Shown: positions 36,476-45,574, numbered from the stretch's first letter. The stretch: DNA of 64,000 nucleotides from Nocardia ignorata NBRC 108230 (GCF_001612905.1 NZ_BDBI01000002.1:186001-250000); one strand, 5' to 3'. Translations and numbers: made by a program. The notes: generated by a model from the letters alone, not told the origin.

Positions 36476-37203
36476 GCTCCGACCAGCCCGACGCACTCCC
36501 CACCCCCGTCGCCGACGAGGCGCCGCACCCGGCGCCCGCCGCCGCCCCGCCCGGTCTCGACCACGATCCGTCGAGCGTGGAAACCATCGTCCACGTACTG
36601 CGCCACGGCGAGGTGCACAACCCCAACGGCATCCTCTACGGCCGTCTGCCCGGTTTCAGCCTGTCGGTGACCGGTCGTTCGCAGGCCGCCGCGGTGGCCC
36701 GTTCGCTGTCCGATCACGACATCTCCCTGGTGATCGCGTCGCCGTTGCAGCGCGCGCAGGAGACCGCCGCCCCGATCGCGGCCGCCCACGATCTCATCGT
36801 GCGTACCGACGAGAACCTGGTCGAAGCGGGCAACACCTTCGAGGGTCTTCGCGTATCGGTGGGTGACGGCGCGCTGCGCAAGCCGAGGCACTGGTGGAAA
36901 CTGCGCGACCCGTTCACTCCGTCGTGGGGCGAGCCGTACCTGCAGATCGCCCATCGCATGCTCGCCGCCGTGAACAAGGCGCGCGTCGAGGCAGCGGGCC
37001 ACGAGGTGGTGCTGGTGTCGCACCAGCTGCCCGTGTGGACGCTGCGCCGTTTTCTGCAGGGTCAGCGCCTCTGGCACGACCCGCGCAACCGCCAGTGCTC
37101 GCTCGCCTCGCTGACCTCGCTGGTCTATCACGGCGACACGCTGGTCGACATCGTCTACTCCGAGCCCGCCGGCGCGTCGGATCCGTCGGTTCACGGCGCA
37201 TGA
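36472..37203 (+). CDS. Histidine phosphatase family protein (Rv0525-like)
   Basis: 243 residues, GTG overlapping hemL. After a 40-residue Pro/Ala-rich lead comes the phosphoglycerate-mutase-like core: catalytic RHG in [52 protein letters not shown], and the second His in [16 protein letters not shown]. Probably a phosphatase rather than a mutase. It sits between hemL and the thioredoxin-like gene in all related genomes I recall; substrate unknown. Confidence 0.88.
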   Translation: MSSDQPDALPTPVADEAPHPAPAAAPPGLDHDPSSVETIVHVLRHGEVHNPNGILYGRLPGFSLSVTGRSQAAAVARSLSDHDISLVIASPLQRAQETAAPIAAAHDLIVRTDENLVEAGNTFEGLRVSVGDGALRKPRHWWKLRDPFTPSWGEPYLQIAHRMLAAVNKARVEAAGHEVVLVSHQLPVWTLRRFLQGQRLWHDPRNRQCSLASLTSLVYHGDTLVDIVYSEPAGASDPSVHGA

Positions 37204-37841
37204 AGCTACGCACCGCATCGGGTAACGCCCGTGGCCATCGGCTGCGGGCGCTGACCGCCGTGCTGTCCGCCCTGCTGGTCGTCGTGGCCGCGGCGGGCTG
37301 TTCGACCGGTACCGATGCGGTGGCCACCGGCGGCGGCACGTTCGAATTCGTGTCGCCCGGTGGTAAGACTGACATCAGATACGATCCGCCCGCCACGCGC
37401 GGCACGATCGGTACGCTCGCGGGGCCCGATCTGATGAACGAGGGAAAGACCGTTTCGGTCGATGATTTCCCCGGTCAGGTCGTGGTCGTGAATCTGTGGG
37501 GACAGTGGTGCGGCCCGTGCCGCGCCGAGTCACCCGCGCTCGAGAAGGTGTACGCGGCGACCAAGGACAAGGGCGTCGCATTCCTGGGCATCAATGTGCG
37601 CGACCACCAGCGTGACAAAGCCCAGGACTTCGTAGTGGACAACAAGATCGCGTATCCGTCCATCTACGACCCGTCGATGCGAACCTTGCTCGCCCTCGGC
37701 GGAAATTTCCCAACCAGTGTTATCCCGACCACGTTGATCCTGGATCGTCAGCACCGGGTCGCCGCGGTCTTCCTTCGCTCGCTACTGGCCGAAGACCTGC
37801 AGCCCGTGGTCGAGCAACTCGCCCTCGAGGAGAAGCAGTGA
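37200..37841 (+). CDS. resA: ResA-like thioredoxin lipoprotein for cytochrome c maturation
   Basis: 213 residues, ATG overlapping the previous stop. N-terminal lipoprotein signal with lipobox VVAAAGC, so anchored outside the membrane. TlpA/ResA fold: VVVVNLWGQWCGPCRAESPA (active-site WCGPC), FLGINVRDHQRDKAQDFV, and cis-Pro in TSVIPTTLILDRQHRVA. Reduces the haem-binding CXXCH thiols of apocytochrome c, receiving electrons from CcdA two genes downstream. Confidence 0.9.
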   Translation: MKLRTASGNARGHRLRALTAVLSALLVVVAAAGCSTGTDAVATGGGTFEFVSPGGKTDIRYDPPATRGTIGTLAGPDLMNEGKTVSVDDFPGQVVVVNLWGQWCGPCRAESPALEKVYAATKDKGVAFLGINVRDHQRDKAQDFVVDNKIAYPSIYDPSMRTLLALGGNFPTSVIPTTLILDRQHRVAAVFLRSLLAEDLQPVVEQLALEEKQ

Positions 37842-38065
37842 GTCGTCGTCGTCCCGGAAATCTGACCGCGTGTCGCCCCCGCCAGGGTGCCCGCCGCATG
37901 GGAGCGGGGTGGACCGTCGATGATCGTTGGGCGGGCATCGCCACCGTCCCGCGCAGCGTCGCCGGTGCGGGCCTGTTCGAGTTCGGTCCGGTCGAGCCGG
38001 CCGAGACCGAGCGCACCCTGTCGTTGCCCCGCGACGAGCAGCGTGACGAGGACACCTCCGAGTGA
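37838..38065 (+). CDS. Small protein between resA and ccdA
   Basis: 75 residues, GTG overlapping the resA stop and itself overlapping the ccdA start. N-terminal half basic (SRRRPGNLTACRPRQGARR), then WTVDDRWAGIATVPRS, then an acidic tail (EPAETERTLSLPRDEQRDED). No membrane segment or known motif. Overlaps on both sides argue that it is translated as part of the operon; it could be a nocardial addition to the System II cluster. Confidence 0.65.
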   Translation: MSRRRPGNLTACRPRQGARRMGAGWTVDDRWAGIATVPRSVAGAGLFEFGPVEPAETERTLSLPRDEQRDEDTSE

Positions 38066-38877
38066 TGGTTCTTGCCGCAGTCGGGGACTCGTTCCAGCAG
38101 ACCGCGGCATCGGGACCGTTGCTGTTGGCGCTGGGTGCCTGTCTGCTCGCGGGCCTGGTGTCGTTCGCTTCACCGTGTGTCGTGCCGCTCGTGCCCGGCT
38201 ACCTGTCGTATCTGGCCGGCCTGGTCGGTGCCGAGGCGCCACCTGCCTCGACCGCCCAGGTCGCCACGCTCACCGAGCAGCGCCGTAGCGCGAAGCTGCG
38301 GGTCGCCGGTGCCGCCGGGCTGTTCGTCGCCGGGTTCACGGTGGTATTCGTGCTGGCCACGGCCACTGTTTTCGGTGTGATCCAGACGCTCAACGTCAAC
38401 CGCGAACTGCTGCAGCGCATCGGTGGTGTGGTGACGATCCTGATGGGTCTGGTCTTCATCGGCCTGGTGCCCGCGTTGCAGCGCGATACGCGGATGGAAC
38501 CGCGCCGGTTCACCAGCATCGTCGGTGCGCCCCTGCTCGGCGGGGTGTTCGCGCTCGGCTGGACGCCGTGCCTCGGCCCGACGCTGTCGGGGGTGATGGC
38601 GGTGTCCGCCGGTACCGAGGGCACCACCGCCGCGCGCGGTGTGGCGCTGATCGTGGCGTACTGCCTCGGCCTCGGCTTGCCGTTCGTGGTGCTGGCCTTC
38701 GGCTCGGCGGGTGCGCTGCGTGGGGTGGGCTGGTTGCGGCGTAATTCGCGCACCATTCAGGTAATCGGGGGTGTTCTGCTCGTCGCCGTCGGCGTCGCGC
38801 TGGTCACGGGGGCTTGGGATCAGTTCGTCGGCTGGGTGCGTGACGGGTTCGTCTCCGAGGTGACCCTGCCGATCTGA
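38062..38877 (+). CDS. ccdA: Cytochrome c biogenesis protein CcdA
   Basis: 271 residues; GTG 38062 directly followed by ATG 38065, either may be used. Six hydrophobic segments. Redox Cys pair: first in GLVSFASPCVVPLVPGYLS (helix 1), second in FALGWTPCLGPTLSGVM (helix 4), the hallmark of DsbD/CcdA transporters. Carries electrons from cytoplasmic thioredoxin across the membrane to ResA. Last residue overlaps resB by one base. Confidence 0.93.
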   Translation: MMVLAAVGDSFQQTAASGPLLLALGACLLAGLVSFASPCVVPLVPGYLSYLAGLVGAEAPPASTAQVATLTEQRRSAKLRVAGAAGLFVAGFTVVFVLATATVFGVIQTLNVNRELLQRIGGVVTILMGLVFIGLVPALQRDTRMEPRRFTSIVGAPLLGGVFALGWTPCLGPTLSGVMAVSAGTEGTTAARGVALIVAYCLGLGLPFVVLAFGSAGALRGVGWLRRNSRTIQVIGGVLLVAVGVALVTGAWDQFVGWVRDGFVSEVTLPI

Positions 38878-40502
38878 TGACTGACACACTGACTCCCCCC
38901 GCTGCCTCCGCCCCGCCCCGCCAGTCGCTTCCCGGCCGCGCCTGGGCGCTGGTCCGCAACACGTGGCGTGGCCTGACCAGCATGCGCACGGCGCTGGTTC
39001 TGCTGTTCCTGCTCGCCCTGGCCGCCATTCCCGGCGCGCTGCTGCCGCAGCGCAGCCTGAACGCGCAGAAGGTCGACCAGTACATCGCCGACCGGCCGAC
39101 GCTCGGCCCGTGGATGGACCGGTTCGAACTGTTCGACGTGTTCGGCAGTTTCTGGTTCACCGCCATCTACGTGCTGCTGTTCATCTCGCTGGTCGGCTGC
39201 ATCCTGCCGCGCTGCTGGGACCACTACAAGGCGCTGCGCACCCCGCCCGTCGCCGCCCCGCGCAACCTCGGGCGGTTGCCGCATCATTTCGACGAGACCG
39301 TCGATCGTGACGCCGACACCGTGATCGAGCAGGCGCGCGAACAGTTGCGTGGCTGGCGTACCGAGGTCCGTCCGGGCAACCGCGACGGCGAGATGACGAT
39401 CTCCGCCGAGAAGGGGTATCTGCGCGAATTCGGCAACCTCGTGTTCCATCTGTCGCTGGTGGGGCTGTTGGTCGCGATCGCGCTCGGCAAGCTGTTCGGG
39501 TACGAGGGCAATGTCATCGTGATCGCCAACGGTGGTCCCGGTTTCTGCACCACCTCGCCCGCGGTGTTCGACTCGTTCCGGGCGGGCAATGTCAACGACG
39601 GCACCGGGATGACCCCGCTGTGCGTGAAGGTCAAGGACTTCAAGGCCGATTACCTGCCCACCGGTCAGGCCGAGATGTTCACCTCGAACATCGACTACCA
39701 GGCGGGCGAGGACCTGACCACCGATACGTGGCGCAGCACCGAGCTGCGGGTGAATCACCCGTTGCGCGTCGCCGGTGATCGCGTCTACCTGCAGGGGCAC
39801 GGTTTCGCGCCGACGTTCACCGTCACCTTCCCGAACGGGCAGACCCGCACCGAGACCATCCAGTGGCGTCCCGACGACGCCCAGACCTTCCTGTCCAGCG
39901 GTGTGCTGCGCATCGACCCGCCCGGCGGCATGTACGCCACCGAGGAGGAACGCCGCCAGAACCAGATCGCCATCGAAGGTCTCTTCGCGCCGACCGCGAT
40001 GTTCCACGGCAGTCTGCTCACGTCGTCGTTCCCGAAGATGGACGATCCGGCTGTCGCCGTGGACATCTACCGGGGCAATACGGGCCTCGACACCGGCCGT
40101 TCGCAGTCGCTGTTCGCACTGGACCCGGAGATGGTGAAGCAGGGGCGGCTCATTAAGGAAGCGCGCGTCAACCTGCGGCCCGGCGAGTCGACCACCCTGC
40201 CCAACGGCACCAAGGTGACCTTCGACGGCGCCGAGGAATTCGTGAATCTGCAGGTCTCGCACGACCCCGCCCAGCAGTGGGTGTTGGTGAGCGCGCTGAC
40301 CATGATGGCGGGTCTGCTGGTTTCGCTGCTGGTGAAACGACGCCGGATCTGGATCCGGGCGTACCCCGCCGACCCCGAGGCAGGTACCGTGGATCAACGA
40401 CGAACCGTAGTAGAGATGGGCGGCCTCGCCAGAAGCGATCAAGCGGGCTGGGGCGGCGAATTCGATCGACTGCGGGCACGGTTGCTGGGAGCGGAGAAGT
40501 GA
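38877..40502 (+). CDS. resB: Cytochrome c biogenesis protein ResB
   Basis: 541 residues, ATG immediately at the ccdA stop. Membrane segments near residues 35-55 (LVLLFLLALAAIPGALLPQR), 85-110 (FWFTAIYVLLFISLVGCILP), about 185-205 (LVFHLSLVGLLVAIALGKLF) and near residue 470 (VLVSALTMMAGLLVSLLVK). A large extracytoplasmic domain lies between the last two. PQRSLNAQKVDQYI is characteristic of the ResB family. With CcsA forms the haem exporter/synthetase of System II. Confidence 0.93.
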   Translation: MTDTLTPPAASAPPRQSLPGRAWALVRNTWRGLTSMRTALVLLFLLALAAIPGALLPQRSLNAQKVDQYIADRPTLGPWMDRFELFDVFGSFWFTAIYVLLFISLVGCILPRCWDHYKALRTPPVAAPRNLGRLPHHFDETVDRDADTVIEQAREQLRGWRTEVRPGNRDGEMTISAEKGYLREFGNLVFHLSLVGLLVAIALGKLFGYEGNVIVIANGGPGFCTTSPAVFDSFRAGNVNDGTGMTPLCVKVKDFKADYLPTGQAEMFTSNIDYQAGEDLTTDTWRSTELRVNHPLRVAGDRVYLQGHGFAPTFTVTFPNGQTRTETIQWRPDDAQTFLSSGVLRIDPPGGMYATEEERRQNQIAIEGLFAPTAMFHGSLLTSSFPKMDDPAVAVDIYRGNTGLDTGRSQSLFALDPEMVKQGRLIKEARVNLRPGESTTLPNGTKVTFDGAEEFVNLQVSHDPAQQWVLVSALTMMAGLLVSLLVKRRRIWIRAYPADPEAGTVDQRRTVVEMGGLARSDQAGWGGEFDRLRARLLGAEK

Positions 40503-40536
40503 TGCGGAGCGCACGCGACATCGAGGCGGAGTTCTG

Positions 40537-41490
40537 ATGCCGATCGACGAAACGCTGGCACGCTACAGCGACTATTCGTTCATGTCGGCGATCGCCGTCT
40601 ACACCCTGGCGACGGTGCTGCTGATCGTGCAGTACGCCTCGGCCCGCGCCAAGCAGGTCGCCGCGCGTGACCACGGCCCCGTCGATCCGTCCCTGCCCGG
40701 CCGGATCGCGATGCCCGAGGCGAAGTCGCGCGCCGAACGCTTCGGCGACATGGCGTTCTCCGTGCTCTCGGTGGGTGCGGTCCTGCACATCGCCTCGATC
40801 GTGCTGCGCGGTTTCGCCACCCACCGCTTCCCACTCGGCAACATGTACGAGTTCACCACCATGGCCACCGCGGCCGCCGTGGTGATCGGCCTGATCTTCC
40901 TGCGCGATCAGCGTTTCCGCGCGATGTGGGCGTTCCTGCTCGTCCCCGTGCTGATCCTGATGTTCCTCGCGGGCACCGTCCTCTACGCCGACGCCGCCCC
41001 CGTCGTCCCCGCCCTTCGCTCGTTCTGGCTGCCCATCCACGTCACCATCGTGAGCGTCGGCAGCGGCGTCTTCCTGGTCTCGGGCGTCGCCAGCCTCCTC
41101 TACCTCTACCGCATGCGCCAACCGGCAGGCGAAGAGTCCTCGAACATCTTCGGCACCATCGCCCGCCGCCTCCCCGACGCCCGCACCCTCGACCAGCTCG
41201 CCTACAAAACCACCATCATCGGCTTCCCCCTCTTCGGCGCAGGCGTCATCCTCGGCGCCATCTGGGCCGAAGCCGCCTGGGGCCGCTTCTGGGGCTGGGA
41301 CCCGAAGGAAACCTGCTCCTTCATCGCCTGGGTTCTCTACGCGGCCTACCTCCACGCGCGCGCGACCTCGGGCTGGCGAGACACCAAGGCCGCGTGGATC
41401 AACATCGCCGGGTTCGTGGCAATGCTGTTCAACCTTTTCATCATCAATATGGTCATCTCGGGTCTGCACAGCTACGCCGGGTTGACCTGA
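40537..41490 (+). CDS. ccsA: Cytochrome c biogenesis protein CcsA/CcsB
   Basis: 317 residues, ATG 40537, 34 bp after resB. Eight or so membrane segments and the WWD-type haem-handling motif WGRFWGWDPKETCSFIAWVL. His residues that bracket haem are seen in VGAVLHIASIVLRGF, LPIHVTIVSVG and ISGLHSYAGLT. Forms a complex with ResB that moves haem outward and ligates it to apocytochrome c. Last gene of the operon; in M. tuberculosis the equivalent is Rv0529. Confidence 0.95.
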   Translation: MPIDETLARYSDYSFMSAIAVYTLATVLLIVQYASARAKQVAARDHGPVDPSLPGRIAMPEAKSRAERFGDMAFSVLSVGAVLHIASIVLRGFATHRFPLGNMYEFTTMATAAAVVIGLIFLRDQRFRAMWAFLLVPVLILMFLAGTVLYADAAPVVPALRSFWLPIHVTIVSVGSGVFLVSGVASLLYLYRMRQPAGEESSNIFGTIARRLPDARTLDQLAYKTTIIGFPLFGAGVILGAIWAEAAWGRFWGWDPKETCSFIAWVLYAAYLHARATSGWRDTKAAWINIAGFVAMLFNLFIINMVISGLHSYAGLT

Positions 41491-41524
41491 GCGTCCCCGG
41501 TTAGCAGCCGTACGCTGTGGCCGC

Positions 41525-42328
41525 ATGGGGATCATCGTCGAATCCGCGCAATTGGCCGCTAGTTCCGACGAGGACCGGCTGGTCGTCACCGACCATGCTG
41601 TGATCGTTCTCGACGGTGCCACGGCCCACGATCCCGCGATGCCGTCGGCCGGGGCGTATGTCGACTTTCTCGCCTCGGACCTCGCGCAGTCGATCGATGG
41701 AACGTCGCCGTTGGCGGTCGTCCTCGAGCAGTCGATCGCGAGGGCAGTGGCCGTGCTGGGGATCGAACCGGGGGCGGCGCCGTCGAGCACAGTCGCGCTC
41801 GTCCGCGTCGAATCCGACGCCGTCGATGTGCTGGTTCTCGGTGACTCGTCGGTGATCGTCGGGCTGCGCACCGGAGGCGTGCAGGTGCATACCGACGATC
41901 GGCTGCCGAGGCTTCGGCTACCGGAGGCTGACCTGTTCCGCAGGTTGCTGGCCGACGGGCAGGGCTACAGCGAACAACATCGGAAGGTCCTGCGAGAGCT
42001 TCAGGTCGCCGAACGGGCGCAGCGCAACCGCCCGGATGGCTATTGGATCGCCGAAGCCGATCCCGGCGCGGCCGCACACGCGCTGCGCTTTCGGTATCCA
42101 CGTGATGAGGTCGCGTGGATCATCGCTGCCACCGACGGCGCCTTCGATCTCGTTCCTTCGCTCGGGGTGACCTGGCCCGAAGTCGCGAACATGTCCACGC
42201 GACAGCTCGAACAACTGCTTCGTGATGTGCACATCTGGGAGGCCGAGACGGACCCGGACGGCCAGGCACTTCCTCGGGCCAAACGTCACGATGACAAGAC
42301 CGTCGCCGTCGTGCGCCTCGTGGCCTAG
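41525..42328 (+). CDS. PP2C-like phosphatase-fold protein
   Basis: 267 residues. The plan resembles a PP2C phosphatase: N-terminal EDRLVVTDHAVIVLDGATAH with the metal Asp, a SSTVALVRVESDAVDVLVLGD segment with a second Asp, VAWIIAATDGAFDLVP with a third, and a final HDDKTVAVVRLV matching the family's DDxT ending. Several conserved positions deviate, so activity is uncertain. Not part of the ccs operon by function; 34 bp separate them. Positional equivalent in mycobacteria is unclear. Confidence 0.75.
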   Translation: MGIIVESAQLAASSDEDRLVVTDHAVIVLDGATAHDPAMPSAGAYVDFLASDLAQSIDGTSPLAVVLEQSIARAVAVLGIEPGAAPSSTVALVRVESDAVDVLVLGDSSVIVGLRTGGVQVHTDDRLPRLRLPEADLFRRLLADGQGYSEQHRKVLRELQVAERAQRNRPDGYWIAEADPGAAAHALRFRYPRDEVAWIIAATDGAFDLVPSLGVTWPEVANMSTRQLEQLLRDVHIWEAETDPDGQALPRAKRHDDKTVAVVRLVA

Positions 42329-42356
42329 ATTCATCGTTTCCTGAATACAGATTTCG

Positions 42357-42701
42357 ATGTACTGTCGACGTGTGGATACTCTGATTCGTCGTGACGCGCT
42401 GGCCCGCTTCGGGCACGCGCTCTCCGACGCCACTCGCACGCAGATCTTGCTGAGCCTGCGTGAAGCGCCTGCGTACCCCTCGGACCTGGCCGAACGTATC
42501 GGAGTGTCGCGTCAGATCCTGTCCAATCACCTGGCCTGCCTGCGCGGTTGTGGGCTTGTGGTCGCGGTACCGGAGGGGCGGCGCTCGCGTTACGAGCTGG
42601 CCGACGCGCGCATCGGGCGGGCCCTGGACGACCTGACCGGGCTGGTGCTGGCCGTGGATCCGGCCTGCTGCCCGGACTCGGCTACGCAAGAGTGCTGCTG
42701 A
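42357..42701 (+). CDS. CmtR-like ArsR/SmtB metalloregulator
   Basis: 114 residues. Winged helix: ALARFGHALSDATRTQILLS, YPSDLAERIGVSRQILSNHL, then ACLRGCGLVVAVPEGRRSRY and a C-terminal helix ending DPACCPDSATQECC. The Cys pair in CLRGC corresponds to the two helix-alpha4 Cys ligands of mycobacterial CmtR; the Cys-rich tail supplies the third. Senses Cd/Pb (possibly others) and releases DNA. ATG 42357 adds a YCRR start; GTG 42372 is an alternative. Overlaps the efflux gene by one base, so it controls its own transporter. Confidence 0.85.
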   Translation: MYCRRVDTLIRRDALARFGHALSDATRTQILLSLREAPAYPSDLAERIGVSRQILSNHLACLRGCGLVVAVPEGRRSRYELADARIGRALDDLTGLVLAVDPACCPDSATQECC

Positions 42702-43372
42702 TGTCTTCCTCGGTGTCCGCGGCTTCGACGCAGCGCCTGGCCTTGCTGGCGCGCCGGATCCGCTGGTTCGTCGCGGCCACCATCACCTACAACGTCATCG
42801 AAGCGATCATCGCCTTGACCGAGGGCGCTCGCGTTTCGTCGGCCGCGCTGATCGGATTCGGTCTGGACTCGATCATCGAGGTGTCCTCGGCCGCCGCCGT
42901 CGCCTGGCAGTTCGCAGGCCGGGACCCGGAGAAGCGCGAGAAGATCGCGCTGCGGATCATCGCGTTCTCGTTCTTCGCCCTTGCTCTCTATGTCACCGTC
43001 GATTCGATCCGTGGGTTGCTCGGCGCCGGCGAAGCCCGGCCTTCCCCGATCGGGATCACCCTGGCGGCGGTGAGCCTGGCGGTGATGCCGGTGCTGTCGT
43101 GGGCCCAGCGCCGCGCCGGCCGCGAACTCGGATCGGCTTCCGCGGTCGCCGATTCCAAGCAGACCCTGCTGTGCACCTATCTTTCGGCGGTGCTGCTGGT
43201 CGGACTGTTGCTCAACAGCCTGTTCGGGTGGTCGTGGGCCGACCCCATCGCCGGCCTTGTCATCGCCGCAATCGCGGTCAAGGAAGGTCTCGACGCGTGG
43301 CGGGGTGACACCTGCTGTCCGGCACCCTTTGCTGCGAGTACAAGCGATCACGACTGCGCTTGCTGCGACTGA
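42701..43372 (+). CDS. Cation diffusion facilitator-type efflux transporter
   Basis: 223 residues. Six membrane segments; the first two carry YNVIEAIIAL and AALIGFGLDSIIEVSSAAA (the metal-site D-x-x-x-E of CDF/CDF-like proteins), and GSASAVADSKQTLLCTY and SWADPIAGLVIAAIAVKEG the second site. The C-terminal tail (GDTCCPAPFAASTSDHDCACC) is Cys-rich and probably binds soft metals in the cytoplasm, matching the Cys-rich tail of the adjacent regulator. Exports Cd/Pb/Zn-like ions. Lacks the usual long cytoplasmic domain of CDF proteins. Confidence 0.85.
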   Translation: MSSSVSAASTQRLALLARRIRWFVAATITYNVIEAIIALTEGARVSSAALIGFGLDSIIEVSSAAAVAWQFAGRDPEKREKIALRIIAFSFFALALYVTVDSIRGLLGAGEARPSPIGITLAAVSLAVMPVLSWAQRRAGRELGSASAVADSKQTLLCTYLSAVLLVGLLLNSLFGWSWADPIAGLVIAAIAVKEGLDAWRGDTCCPAPFAASTSDHDCACCD

Positions 43373-43501
43373 TCCGAGAATTCCGCTCATACAGATGCTT
43401 CGAGCCACAGACCACGGAAGCGGGGTCTCGTGGTTGCGCCGGCACCTCAATAGCCTGCTCGGCAGTGGGCAGTTCGAAACTCGGCGCAGTAAGGATTCTC
43501 G

Positions 43502-43714
43502 ATGAAAAGATCTTTCGCGGTGGCTACGTTGGTCGGCGCGCTGATGCTGGCCCCGGTCGGCCCCGCCCAAGCTGCCACTCAGCCCGCTGCTCCCGTTGCC
43601 GCGTGCGTCGAGTACCCGATCGGAGCGCCGGGCGGGTGCGACTTCATCCAGAACATCCTGCAATTGCTGAGCCTCGGCTCGTCCACACTGAGCGCCGGCC
43701 CGACAGCATCCTGA
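43502..43714 (+). CDS. Small secreted protein
   Basis: 70 residues. Signal peptide SFAVATLVGALMLAPVGP ends at AQA before ATQPAAP. The mature 45 residues contain two Cys (VAACVEYP, GGCDFIQ) and a hydrophobic patch (FIQNILQLLSLGSS). Plan shared with the small secreted proteins at 34743, 44691 and 55890. ATG is preceded by a short AAGGATTC-type site. Function unknown; next to an ATP-grasp gene. Confidence 0.7.
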   Translation: MKRSFAVATLVGALMLAPVGPAQAATQPAAPVAACVEYPIGAPGGCDFIQNILQLLSLGSSTLSAGPTAS

Positions 43715-43829
43715 ATCGAGTCGCGCAGCCATAGGGACAGGCCTGCTGCTCGTCCCGAGTGAAAGTCGAGACAGTACGGCATTGGCCCGCAACATATTCG
43801 ACGGCATCGACCGCGAGTAGCGTCGAACC

Positions 43830-44603
43830 GTGCGACCGCGTTGGCTCATCGACCACCACGACGAATTCCCCGGATCGGCCGTTGTCGCGGCTGCCCTGGA
43901 CGATCCCGTGATCGTGCACCGTCATGACGTCATGATGGGCCGTTGGCCTGTCCTGCCCGACACGCGCCCGGTCGTCGGCTACGGGACGATGCCGACAATG
44001 ACGCACCTGCGCCGGCATCCGCACCTCGGTGACGCGGTATTCGACGACTACCCGACGCTGCGCTGCTCGTCGTACTACCCGCACGTATACGACCTTCTCG
44101 GCCGCACCGCCGTTCTTGTGCCGTTCTCGGCGCTTCCCGACCTTCCCTTGGGACGCATGTTCGGCAGCGATCGCGTCTTTCTCCGCAGTGACACGAACTT
44201 CAAACTCTTTCCCGCGGCCGTTCATCCGATTGCCGAGCTGGATCGGTGGGGCGACCTGTACGACAAGCACAAGCACGAACTCGTCGTGGTGTCGGAAGTC
44301 GTGAACTTCGAGAATGAGTACCGCTGCTTCTGCCGCAACGGCCGCTTCTTCTGCGGAAGTTCGTACCCCCTGGAACCGTATGCTCCGGTCCCCGACCACG
44401 TGCGCGCTTTCGCGGAGGCTGCGGCGAGGCGCATGCTCGTGCACGGCTCCAATATGGTCACGGTCGACGTAGGCGTCTGCCCGGATGGCGTGCTTCGCCT
44501 CGTAGAGCTCGGCGGCGTCAATAGCTGGGGCATCTATGGCTCGAACGTCGCGGACTTCATCGCGTCGATGGAAGCCGAGGCACTTGACCGCGCGGAGGTG
44601 TGA
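43830..44603 (+). CDS. ATP-grasp domain protein (DUF4343-like)
   Basis: 257 residues, soluble. The second half has ATP-grasp character: FLRSDTNFKLFPAAVHPI (a Lys for ATP), LVVVSEVVNFENEYRCFCRN (Glu, Arg), and a C-terminal MVTVDVGVCPDGVLRLVELG with the two acidic metal ligands in strands. The first half (LIDHHDEFPGSAVVAAALDD) is a preATP-grasp-like region. I recall this family from phage- and defence-related genomes and from standalone ligases. Substrate unknown. Flanked by two small secreted-peptide genes. Confidence 0.72.
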   Translation: MRPRWLIDHHDEFPGSAVVAAALDDPVIVHRHDVMMGRWPVLPDTRPVVGYGTMPTMTHLRRHPHLGDAVFDDYPTLRCSSYYPHVYDLLGRTAVLVPFSALPDLPLGRMFGSDRVFLRSDTNFKLFPAAVHPIAELDRWGDLYDKHKHELVVVSEVVNFENEYRCFCRNGRFFCGSSYPLEPYAPVPDHVRAFAEAAARRMLVHGSNMVTVDVGVCPDGVLRLVELGGVNSWGIYGSNVADFIASMEAEALDRAEV

Positions 44604-44690
44604 CGCGAGCCCACGGAAGTGGGGGCGTTTCACTTTTGTTCATCGGCATTACCGTCTGCGGTATCTATCGGTGTTCGAGAGGTTGAAGAA

Positions 44691-44927
44691 ATGCGTCGTC
44701 TGAGTGTGGTTGCTGCTGTTGCGTTTTCGTTGGGCGTTGGGCTGGCTGGTACTGCGACAGCTTCGCCCGTCGCGACCCCGAGCCCGGTGGCCACCGATTC
44801 CGGATCGGCCGGCCCGATGACTGCCTCCGCAGATCCGGATTCGGGTTCGGCGGCCCTTCCCGGCCTGCTGCTGCGATGCCTGTCCACCGGCACAAGCATG
44901 CTCATGGGGATGCCGACCTGCGTCTGA
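44691..44927 (+). CDS. Small secreted protein
   Basis: 78 residues from ATG 44691 with a weak GAGAGGTTGAAG site. Signal peptide SVVAAVAFSLGVGLAGT ends at ATA before SPVATP. Mature part is Ser/Pro/Asp-rich, then a hydrophobic LPGLLLRCLSTGTSMLMGMP and a final TCV, giving two Cys. Same plan as 43502 and 55890. Function unknown. Confidence 0.7.
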   Translation: MRRLSVVAAVAFSLGVGLAGTATASPVATPSPVATDSGSAGPMTASADPDSGSAALPGLLLRCLSTGTSMLMGMPTCV

Positions 44928-45152
44928 CTTTCAGGCAAGGCTCCTGAACGTCCCCGGCCTCTCGGTGAGGAGCCGCTGTCAGGTCGTGGTTGGGCACTGT
45001 CACCGGCGCCGAGCCCGGTTTTTCCTGAGCTCGGTTGGCTCGGTGTGCTGCTGTGAACCCCCTTGTGCTGCAACCGAGTTGACGTTGATCGCCGGGCGGG
45101 TCATGCTGTCCGGTTCGGCTCGGCAGGAGTCGATGATCGACTGGAGGGCCCC

Positions 45153-45566
45153 GTGGGGAAGCAGATTTCGATGGTGTTGGCCGCTGTGGCGATGGTTGTC
45201 GCGGGAGCCGGGGTGGCGGCGGCCGAACCGGGGGAGGGCGGGCGGTACTACGGGGTTGTCACGATGGATCGGGCCGATTCGTCGCATCTGATCTCGGCGG
45301 TGAACTATCCGAGCTGGGAGGCTGCGGAGGAAGCCGCGCGGGAGCTGTGCCACCGGCCGAACTGTGAAGTCGTCGCCCGATTCGTCGACGAATGTGTGTC
45401 GTTGGCGAGGAACATGGTGAATGCTGGCGGGCCCGGGCGCGACGGGGACTTCCGCGCCCGGGTCGCCCCGACGGCCGAGGAGGCCGAAGCGGCCGCGATC
45501 GCCGCTGCGGCGAAGATCGGGCCGGGTCCGGTGATGGTGATGAAGACGGTCTGCAGCGGCGTGTAG
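45153..45566 (+). CDS. Secreted DUF4189-like protein
   Basis: 137 residues from GTG 45153 with CTGGAGG just before it; the open frame starts earlier at 45063 without a ribosome site. Signal peptide QISMVLAAVAMVVAGAGVA ends at AAA before EPGEGG. The mature domain (YYGVVTMDRADSSHLIS, YPSWEAAEEAARELCHRPNC, ARFVDECVSLARN) has the three Cys and the W-x2-A-x2-A-A spacing of DUF4189 proteins. Probably a small disulphide-bonded extracellular protein; function unknown. Confidence 0.75.
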   Translation: MGKQISMVLAAVAMVVAGAGVAAAEPGEGGRYYGVVTMDRADSSHLISAVNYPSWEAAEEAARELCHRPNCEVVARFVDECVSLARNMVNAGGPGRDGDFRARVAPTAEEAEAAAIAAAAKIGPGPVMVMKTVCSGV

Positions 45567-45574
45567 TGCCGCGA

